DNA of 64,000 bases from Lentinus brumalis (taxonomy: Eukaryota; Basidiomycota; Agaricomycetes; Polyporales; Polyporaceae): the NCBI GenBank assembly GCA_001792895.1, contig MARA01000002.1, positions 682,001 to 746,000 of the forward strand, in the 5' to 3' direction. The notes below the pieces were generated by a model that saw only the letters and a program-made list of their open reading frames with translations, was not told the origin of the DNA and ran no database searches. Numbering within the stretch: the stretch's first letter is position 1; each line of letters opens with the position of its first letter. The position numbers were made by a program, and so were the translations under genes. Shown one piece after another: positions 55,876-64,000 of this stretch.

Positions 55876-57925
55876 TTAAGCGGCGACGGAGAGGTTGGCG
55901 ACGCCCTCCGCTGCCTCGTCAATGCCGCTCTCGATGAGCTTCGTGACCTGTGAGGACAACCGTGCATGAGTATGCGTTGAGCGTCGAGTGCTACGCGTAG
56001 ACATACCTTGCCAATGGCGACAGTCTTGCCCTCGTCTCGAAGCGTGAAGCGACCGAGCTGCGGGTAGTCTACGAAGCGCTCGACGCAGATCGGCTCAGTG
56101 GTTTCGATGAGAGCGACGATCTTCTGCCCCCTCTTAGCGAATTGTGGAGGCTTCCTCGACTTGCGGCCGGTGGCTTTGTCGAAGTAATGCAGCAGCGCCT
56201 GGTGTCAGAGTCGTCAGTTCACACGTCCGCAGCGAGCCAGCGGAAAGGATACATACAACAAGAGTGACTTCCTCCGATAGCGTGTGGCAATGCATGACCG
56301 CCGAGTAACCGGCACAAATGATGTTCTTGGAATCAAGGATGGCGAGCTGTGCCTCGAACTGGCGTACTGCGTGGACGGGGTGCGAGGGGCTCGTGAGCAC
56401 GAACCCGGGACTGATGTCCTCGTCGTCGACACCGCGCAAGCGGATGCGGACGTTGTCTCCGCACAAGGCAGATGTGACTTCGTCATCCATCTCGTTGTGG
56501 ATCGCGGTGACCTCGACCAGGTTCTTGTTCGGCATGAGCAGGAGCGTGTCGCCCTTGCGCAGGTGCCCGGACTCGACCTTGCCGACGACAACAGTACCCA
56601 TGTCCTTGTACTTCTCCGATATAGGCATCATGAGCGGGCCGTTCCTCTTGCGGTCGACCATGGGCATCTTGTCGAGATGCTCGAGCAGCGACGGACCACT
56701 ACACGTGTATGTCAGCGATATGAGCGGGAAAGTTGCACGCAGGACACTCACTCCCACCAAGGCGCGACATCCTTGGCTACCCTATCCTTCAAGTTGGCAC
56801 CAGTGTATGCCGATACGGGGATGAAGGTGACGTCCGTCTTGATGTTGAAGCCGGCCGCCTTGATGAACGGCGTGAGCTTGTCTTTGATCTCGTCGTAACG
56901 GGTCTTCTGCCACTCCACGGTGGAGTCGTCCATCTTGTTGATGACACAGATTACCTTCTGCACACCGGCCGTCTTGACCAACATGATGTGTTCGCGAGTC
57001 TGTCCACCCTTCTCAAATCCGGTCTCGAATTCACCTTTGCGGGCGGAGATGACAAGGATCGCGACGTCCGCCTGTGCGGCACCGGAGATCATCGAGGGCA
57101 CGAACGTCTTGTGGCCGGGCGCGTCGAGGATCGTGTAGCGCCGCTGATCTGTCTCGAAATATGCGCGGCCGACCTCGACAGTCTTGCCTTTTGCGCGCTC
57201 CTGGGGAGTCGAATCGAGTGCCCATGAGAGGTACCACGAGTCACGGCCCGCCTCCTTGGCCTCACGCTCGTACTTCTCCATGGTCCGCTTGTCAACCATA
57301 CCGCAGAGGTACAGAAGGTTTCCACCCATCGTACTCTTGCCGGCATCGACGTGACCGATGAACACGATGTTAAGGTGCTCCTTGGCTGATCGGCAAAAGA
57401 GCCGTTCAGTAGGCTGTTGCGACACAAATCATAGCAATACGTACCTTGTCCGTACAGATCTTTTAGTACCTCCTCATCCACAGCATTCCTAACATCTTGT
57501 GCGATTGCAGCGGCATCTGTCTTTGCACGCTCGAGGGTGAAGGCCTTCGATGAGGCAGAGGGGGCAGCTGCGGGAGCGGCAGCAGCAGCGGGTTTGGCGG
57601 GCTCCGAAACAGGGGGAGCCGCTGCCTGAGATGCAGCTTGTGGAGGTGCAGGGGCGTTGGGAGCAGGAGTAGGGGAATGAGCGGGTTTGGAACCCCCGAT
57701 GTTCAGGGAGATAGTAGCAGGCTGTGAAGGTGCTGTAGATGCCGGGGGAGGAGTAGGCTTCGATCCACCGATATTGAGAGAAATTGTAGGAGGAGGTGCG
57801 GGTGCCTCAGCCTGCGGAGGACGCTCTATGGGGGCCGGGGGAGGTTGTGTAGGCTGCTGCTGCTGAGGCACGCGGAAGCCATGGCCGGGGACAAAATTGA
57901 AGGCGTTCGGGTTGAGTTTGCTCAT
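55876..57925 (-). CDS. SUP35: Translation release factor eRF3 (Sup35)
   Basis: Exons 57445-57925, 56752-57385, 56257-56698, 56007-56198 and 55876-55947; 606 residues. eRF3 is the GTPase partner of eRF1 in termination. The GTPase core shows G1 GHVDAGKST, DAPGHKTFVPSMISGAAQAD, NKMDDSTVEW, and the eRF3/EF1A-like domains 2 and 3 (RFTLRDEGKTVAIGKVTKL). The N-terminus SKLNPNAFNFVPG fits the PAM2 consensus (Leu4, Asn5, Ala8, Phe11, Pro13) that binds the MLLE domain of poly(A)-binding protein. TISLNIGGSKP occurs twice (residues 47-57 and 71-81). The extension is Pro/Ala-rich, with only one short Gln run, so no yeast-like prion domain is seen. A divergent promoter is shared with SLA1. Confidence 0.96.
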
Positions 57926-58477
57926 TGTGACAGTCGTATATCAAAAGAAAGAGATCAGGTAGATCAGACAGCAGCAGGAAGGTCGTCTAGTACAGTACAA
58001 GCCCGAGGTGGTGGTGGTAGCGGACGGAGAGCAGTCTGCTCAAGGTTTTCTGCCGCTTGCCTCTTCCGGCGATCAATACTCATCTCGACTCAAAGTTCAC
58101 TCGCTTCCGACCACCACCACCGTCCGATGCTGGTCGCGATATGATTCACTATTGGCACTCGCTAATCATGAAGTTTGAAGAGTAAACCCCACCACGGATT
58201 GTAGTAGGATTGCAGTATGCTGGGATACGTCCCGCGCATGGTAACCCGATGGCTTCCGCATCTTGTCACTGTCTGCTTCCTCTCACCACTCGAAGTGATG
58301 ATTACGACGGCTTTGAGATCTTCCATACCATTTCTACGAGCAGTCATAAGCACGATGTACTTGTAAGTACCTGACAAGCAGTTGTAAGCGCCGGAATGCG
58401 ATCATTGAGAACGCTGCCGCCGAGGCGTTCCCAAAGACCACAACGTACCCCCATCGCACCCCTCCTGCCTCCTCCTC
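57926..58477. promoter_or_regulatory. Bidirectional promoter region of SUP35 and SLA1
   Basis: 552 bp between divergent start codons. It includes GTGGTGGTGGTAG and CCACCACCACC stretches of opposite strandedness around 58005 and 58110, which could pair as an imperfect inverted repeat. No TATA box is obvious. Confidence 0.5.
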
Positions 58478-61400
58478 ATGGCTGCGGAACCAGACAAGTA
58501 TCTGGCAGTTCTCAAGGCCTCCTACGACTACGAGCCACAAGCGGACGCCGTCGACGAGATTGCCGTCAAGGAGAACCAGCTCCTCTTTCTCCTCGAGCGC
58601 ACCGACGAAGAGTGCGATCATCCCTCTTCGGACCCGTGTCCCGAGCTCACATACTCTGCAGCTGGTGGAAGGTCAAGGTCAAGCCCGATTCGCAAGAGGA
58701 AGACAGTCCGTCCGGGCTCGTCCCTTCCGCCTACGTCGAGCTGGTCTGTTACCCCACACTGCCCCCGTACTGCATCCGACTCACTACAGACATGCACAGG
58801 CCGAGCCCATACAAGTTGTCAAGGTCTTGTACGATTACGACGCCGCGGAACCCACGGAGCTCACTGTCAAGGAGGATGAGATCCTCGACGTGTATGTCCA
58901 GGAGGAGGACTGGTTGCTGGTATCGAGCCGCTCGGAGGAAGGGAAGATAGGTTACGTTCCCGGTAACTATGTCGAGGAGGTACGTCCACACACACTACTC
59001 AGGTGGCTGAAGAGCGTTCCATGAGCTGGGAGGATTGTGCGGACGCAATCTGTGACCCGTCGCACCCAGAAGTCGGTTTTGGCTGGAGTCTGTCCGTGAA
59101 CGGATCCGCCCACAGTCCGCTCCTCCGTCCCGGCATGGGGGCGGCCACGATCATCCCCCAATTGCAGTCACCTCCCCAGTCCGTGCCCCTCGGGCAAGGG
59201 TCAGACCCGGGCCATGACCTGATCTTACAAACCCTTCAGTGGTGGCGGACCGTCCGCCGAACTTACCTCCTTGTGGATATGACTATGTAGATAGTTCTCA
59301 GACGCTGACTTTTTTGCCCTTAGACTGACGGAGAGGGTGAGGCTCCCGCTGCTGCTCCTGCTGCGGCCTCCATTTCGTCGATCGTTGTGCCCGACTCGGT
59401 GAGTGCTCACATCCCGGTGGTCACGCCTACTCCATTGCCTCGATATGTGGTGTTCATGACAATCTCGTGCACATCTCAAGCCTCCACAACCGGCACGACC
59501 GATCAGCACGTACGTCGACCCGGCAGACCGCGTTGCTGCGGCCTCCAACAAGGCCCAGGCTGACTCCATCAAGACGTGGTCCATATCCGAAGTCGATGCA
59601 AAGGGCAAGAAGAAGAAGGGCACGCTCGGGATTGGCAACGGCGCCATGTTCTTCGCAAGCGAGTCGGATAAGAACCCCGTGCGCAAGTGGCAGACGTCGG
59701 ACATCCAGTCTGTCAAGCTCGAGAAGTCTAAGCACGTTCACATCGAGGTCGGCGGCGCGGACGCTGCGAACCTCCACTACCATGCAGGCTCAAAGGACAC
59801 TGCAGAGGAGATCTTGGCGAAACTTGAGTCCTCCCGTGCGATCGCCAATGGCGGGGTCCCGGCCACGAACGGCACTGCATCTCCGAGTCCCCCTCCCACG
59901 GAGGAGCCACCGATTGAACGCCCGCGCAGCAGCGCTCAGAAGTCGGTGCACTTCGCGCAGGATGAGCCAGAGGAGATCCCCGCTGAGCCATACGAGGAGG
60001 AGCAGGAGGAAGAGCCACCCTACATTGCGCCTGAGGAAGACCACGCCGTGTCGAGTGATGGTGCCGGAGCTATAGCGCTTTACGACTTCACCGCCGATGG
60101 GGAGGATGAATTGAGCGTGCACGAGGGTGAGGGGCTCGTGGTATTGGAGCGAGACAGCGAGGAGTGGTGGAAGGTCAGGAACGCCCGAGGTGAAGAGGGC
60201 GTCGTACCTGCGAGTTATGTCGAGGTAAGTGCTTCCGTCGAACCCATCATCCCAGTTCCTCAAGGGCGTCTGTTAGCTTGTCGGTGGCGAAGTCGCTGTC
60301 CAGGCTGCTCCGTCTGCTCCTGTACGTGCAGCAGAAGGGGCTGCCGCGGCCGCGCAGAAGGCGGCTCAGAAAGCTGCTGCACGCGAGGAGGAGGAGGAAG
60401 AGGAGCGCCGAACATCGATAGAACGTGAACGTGCCGAGAAGGAGCGCAAGAAGCAAGAGGCCGAACAGCGAGAGAAGGCTGCTGCCGCCGCCGCGGAGGC
60501 GGACAGGAAGCGCCGTGAGCAGAAGCAGAAGGAGAAGGAGCGCGCCATTGCGGAGGAGGAAGCACGCCGGAAGAAGCAGGTTGAGAGGAAGAGTGAAGAT
60601 AAGAGTCGGTCGTCCAGCGACAGTAAACGTGAGTTGTCGCACTATGTATATTTGGTGCATCTGATAGATGGTCGCACGCAGGTGGGCCTCCGCCTGAGAC
60701 TTTGCGCGAATGGCGCGACCGGACAGGCCAGTTCCGTGTTGACGCCGCGTTTCTCGGTTTCGCGAACGGCAAGCTCAGGCTACATAAGGTCAACGGTGTC
60801 GTCATCGAGGTCCCAGCCGAGAAGATGTCGGAGGAGGATTTGCGATATGTTCAGAAGATCACGGGCAAGCACAAGAACGGCTCTTCGTCGCGTCGCAGGT
60901 CGGACGACGACGACAACGAGCCTCTTGAGTTGCGTAGGAAGTCAATGATTGAGGCCAAGGCCACCACTCCTCCAAAGGCTCATCCACAGCCGAAGCCGAA
61001 GGGCCCTACCATTGATTGGTTTGAGTTCTTCCTGAACGCCGGCTGCGACGTTGACGACTGCACGCGGTACGAGTCCTCGTTCCAGCGAGACAAGATTGAC
61101 GAGGCTGTCCTGCCGGACATCACTGAGGAGACCATGCGTCGACTTGGTCTCCGTGAAGGCGATATCATCCGGGTTAAGAAGGCCATCGAGCAGCGCAAGC
61201 CGAAGTCCAGCGATAGGGAGGATCAGCTACGCAAGGACGAGGAGCTTGCACGACAGCTCCAGGCAGAGGATTCTAATCTGAAGTCAAGAAGCCCGGCGCC
61301 GAACCTGTTCGCGGGATCTAACGGCGAATTGAAGAACATGCGTCGTGGTCGCCCACAGACCAACAAGAGTGTGCCCAACAGCGTGGACCTACAGTCCATC

Positions 61401-62808
61401 TCCACCGCTTCCGACCAGATCAAGCGCACTGGATCACCCATGGTTGCGAGTCCCGACGGCATTCAGCAGTCGAGCTCAAGCCCTGCACAACTCCCGCCGA
61501 AGACGACACCCAGTGGGTTCGATGATGACGCATGGACGAACCGGCCAAGTTCGACCAAGCCTGTTGCTCCTACTCCCCCTGCACGCGCGCCCTCTGCTCC
61601 CCCAGCACCTCCAGCACCCCCAGCACCATCGGCTGCTCCTACTGCGCCCACGGTCGCTGTCAGCCCGCCTCCCGCTCGTGCCGCTTCCGTTGCTTCTGGC
61701 GCTCCTGCTCAGCAGTCGGAACCGGCCAAGTCCGCTGACGACGACATCTTCAACCAGCTTGCGCGCATCGCTAGTATGCGCGTTAGCAGCCCAGCAGCCC
61801 CGCAACCCGCACCTGCCGCTGCCCCATCCGCCATTCCTCAGCGTGCACCGTCAGCGTCGATATCACCTCCAATTGCGGCTCCCATCGGGTTCGCGACTGG
61901 TATGGGCATGGGTTCATCTCCGGTACCCATGGGCCAGGCACTGCAAGCGCAGCAGACAGGCATGTTCGCGCCTTCGCCGGGGCCGCGCGGACCTTTCGCG
62001 CCTGTTCCTGCAAACCAGTCGTTGTTGCAGCCTTTGGTCCCCACCACAACCGGGTTCTCCGGCTTCGTCCCTACTCGACCGGGCGCGTCTCCGTCTCCCT
62101 TCTCCTCTCAGCCTCCACAACAGCCTTCGATGTATCCCCAGCAGACCGGCTTTATGGGTGCGGCGCCGCCCATGATGTCTCAGCCCACCGGTTTCCAACC
62201 GCAGGGTATCATGTCTCAGCCGACAGGGATGCCCAATGGAAACTTCGGCAACTTCGGTGGGGGCATGCAGTCGGTGCCTTCGTTCCAGCCTACACCTAGC
62301 TTCAACCCGGTTCAGACAAGTAAGTCCATATCGTTCGGATGTGGAACGCGGTCCTAACTCATCTACGCAGACCCGACCGGATTCAACCCTATACAGAGCA
62401 GTGAGTACCCTCACTTGATCGATGTATCGATAGTGTCTAATTGCTTCATTAGACCCAACAGGATTCAACCCTGGCTACGGGCAGTCTCCGTTCGGTGGTA
62501 ATGGCTACAGTGCAACTCCACCACCGCCAGCGCCACCTCTTCCTTCACAGCCTTCCGTAAACACGAATCCTGCGAACATCTTCGCTCAAATGAAGAGTGG
62601 GACGTTTGCTCAGGACGAGCCTGCCCCTCAGGGAGCGGACAAATACGACGCACTGCGGCCTAATCGTAAGTCACTGCCTGTCATGCTGGTCGATATATTC
62701 AACTTGCCCCCTTTCGTTGCAGCTACACCCTTGACCGTCCAGTCGACCGGTTGGGGAGGATACGGCGGCGGCATGAACGGCTTCCAGGGAGGCTATGGCT
62801 ACCAGTGA
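58478..62808 (+). CDS. SLA1: Endocytic actin-patch adaptor Sla1
   Basis: Exons 58478-58611, 58662-58743, 58800-58979, 59324-59398, 59481-60224, 60277-60628, 60682-62319, 62371-62400, 62453-62665 and 62723-62808; 1,177 residues. Sla1 links clathrin coats, cargo and Las17/WASP at endocytic sites. SH3-1 (KASYDYEPQADAVDEIAV, WWKVKVKP, GLVPSAYVE), SH3-2 (VKVLYDYDAAEPTELTV, then GYVPGNYVE) and SH3-3 (AIALYDFTADGEDELSV, EWWKVRN, GVVPASYVE, about 352-405) are clear. A charged helix follows, then SHD1, the NPFxD-binding module (about 526-582; REWRDRTGQFRVDAAFLGF), and the SAM-like SHD2 (about 631-695; IDWFEFFLNAGCDVDDCTRY). The C-terminus is Pro-rich with TGF, QTG and NPTGFNP repeats. Acceptor 59480 is CTCAAG. 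Intron 58980-59323 is long (344 nt). Confidence 0.94.
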
Positions 62809-63311
62809 GACTACTGAGAGTACTGATATCTAAGACTGATACTACCATTGCTACTACTACTACATTACGATGATTTACGTGTTTCCGTCCCCCCTAGTTT
62901 TCACGGTTTCAGGATAGAGATCTTGGACCCTTGGTAAATATTAATGCTGATACCCGTTACGTATACAGCGTTCCAGGATGTACGAGATCATGGACTCTCC
63001 GACCGCGGCACTCTCCTTCACGTCTCCACTTCTCTGTTTTAAATTGCAGTCTCTCCTTCACATCGTATGGACCCGTGAGCCACAAATTCGGACGATGCAA
63101 CAGCCTGCCTAAGTATGTTTTGAAATGAAGAGAATGGTACTCGAGGAGGTCGAAAGGAGGCGAACACAGGCGAAAAGAGTAAGTTCAAGTTGGCGCCCAG
63201 AATGACAAGAGCAAGCGCCCTTATATTTGCGACGTGCACCATGACCACGACCACCACAGTGAGTAAGATCATTCCACTGCAAGAACAGGAGACACTGATA
63301 GAATACAAAAG
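62809..63311. other. Intergenic region: SLA1 3' flank and promoter of the next gene
   Basis: About 500 bp without a supported gene. It contains a short ACTACTACTAC run after the SLA1 stop and a pyrimidine-rich stretch further on. Confidence 0.5.
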
Positions 63312-64000
63312 ATGACAACAACAAGGACACTTGAGGAATTACTGCGCGGGGCGGCCGTGCTGACCGGTCCATCGACCTCTCCCGAAACTCGACCTGCGGA
63401 TCTGAAGGGTGTCCTTCACCGCAGGTTATCGGAATATCGTGCTCTACGCGACCAGGCTTGTCCGGCGGAAGACACGTCTCTAGAGTCTCTGCAGCTTGAT
63501 ACTGCGATGGAGTCTCTCTTGATCTTGGAACTCCTGCACAAAGCTCTTACCAATACTGCAGCCACTACGTCTGCAAGCGCGACCGCAGAGAAGGACCCTT
63601 CTCTGATAGGGACGCGAGACCTTGGGCTTATACGAACACTTGTTTCTATCGTGTTCAAGTGGGCCGCGGAACCTCTGCTACAACGTATCGTAGCCGGTAT
63701 CCCTTCGACATCGTCCTCCCATGCCGTGACGGGAGCGAGGATCATCGACCTGACAGGCCTTCCCCTTGAATTCTCAACGTTGTCATCCGTAACCTCGCGC
63801 CTACTCTCTCTACCACTCTCAGACGGAATCACATCTCCCCTGTCACAGTCGGCAGTAACTGCGACACTCTTGAATCGATATCTATCTGACCTCCTCCTGC
63901 CCTGCGTTGTTATCGGCTGGCTTCCGAAGTCGCTTGCCTCCGAGACCATGCCTACGGCAGATTCCGTCCGCCCCCAGGTGATGCATCTGTTGTCACGGTA
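63312..64000 (+). CDS. N-terminal part of a large helical protein (possibly Rtp1/TANGO6-like)
   Basis: The frame is open from ATG 63312 to the window edge, 229 codons without a stop, starting MTTTRTLEELLRGAAVL. It is leucine- and serine-rich with amphipathic helices, for example LESLQLDTAMESLLILELLH, IRTLVSIVFKWAAEPLLQRI and LLNRYLSDLLLPCVVIGWLP. This is the look of HEAT-type alpha-solenoids. The pattern before the edge (a LLLPC...GWLPKSLAS segment) reminds me of the N-terminus of fungal Rtp1/TANGO6-like proteins, which help import RNA polymerase II, but I cannot confirm this. No intron is needed in the visible part. The gene is cut by the window end. Confidence 0.6.
   Translation, partial: MTTTRTLEELLRGAAVLTGPSTSPETRPADLKGVLHRRLSEYRALRDQACPAEDTSLESLQLDTAMESLLILELLHKALTNTAATTSASATAEKDPSLIGTRDLGLIRTLVSIVFKWAAEPLLQRIVAGIPSTSSSHAVTGARIIDLTGLPLEFSTLSSVTSRLLSLPLSDGITSPLSQSAVTATLLNRYLSDLLLPCVVIGWLPKSLASETMPTADSVRPQVMHLLSR

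Noticed and set aside
1..64000. CRISPR array, prophage, IS element, or long terminal repeats
   Set aside because: No regularly spaced repeats, transposase with inverted repeats, or LTR pairs were seen, and the intron-rich genes mark a eukaryote.

Overview
The window looks like chromosomal DNA of a filamentous basidiomycete, most probably a wood-decay Agaricomycete (perhaps Polyporales). Genes lie on both strands and are cut by many introns of about 48-60 nt with GTRNGT donors and short CTRAY-like branch sites. The coding sequence is GC-rich, and the gene set includes Sec7, Grr1, Mob1, Dbp8, eRF3 and Sla1 next to an AA9 lytic polysaccharide monooxygenase and a tandem family of F-box-like proteins. 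The order assignment is inference; no rRNA, tRNA, CRISPR array or recognisable transposon was found. Exon coordinates below were worked out by hand from splice signals, reading phase and family alignment.

Layout. 0-5.2 kb: three tandem F-box-like paralogues (+). 5.3-5.8 kb: broken DJ-1/Hsp31-like remnant (-). 6-8.2 kb: DBP8 helicase (+). 9.1-14.6 kb: BTB protein, MOB1 and an HMG-box factor (all -). 15.7-18.9 kb: SUA5 (-), then U1-C (-) head to head with LSM3 (+). 19.1-22.9 kb: an unknown conserved-looking protein (-) head to head with GRR1 (+). 23.5-31.9 kb: the 20-exon Arf-GEF SEC7 (-) head to head with deoxyhypusine synthase (+). 32.2-37.4 kb: a divergent 14-3-3 protein, an AA9 LPMO and an aldo-keto reductase (all -). 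37.7-41.5 kb: CCDC97-like protein (-), an alpha/beta hydrolase with an acidic tail (+), and NAA10 (-). 41.9-51 kb: one giant gene (-) coding for about 2,450 residues with a GBP/VLIG-like GTPase, a Cys/His-rich zinc region and a C-terminal von Willebrand A domain. 53-55.3 kb: an RBR-type ubiquitin ligase with an unusual N-terminal domain (+). 55.9-57.9 kb: eRF3/SUP35 (-), head to head with SLA1 (+, 58.5-62.8 kb). 63.3 kb to the end: the N-terminus of a further gene (+).

Three features run through the window. First, at least six otherwise intact genes or positions need one extra base in a short homopolymer to stay in frame (848-851, 17519-17523, 17859-17860, 32462-32466, 39589-39592, 54067-54070); I read these as sequence/assembly indels, not pseudogenes. 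Second, three introns fit only, or best, with GC-AG ends. Third, the most novel-looking biology is the giant GTPase-vWA gene and the neighbouring RBR ligase, which flank a 2.1 kb intergenic region rich in GATA motifs.
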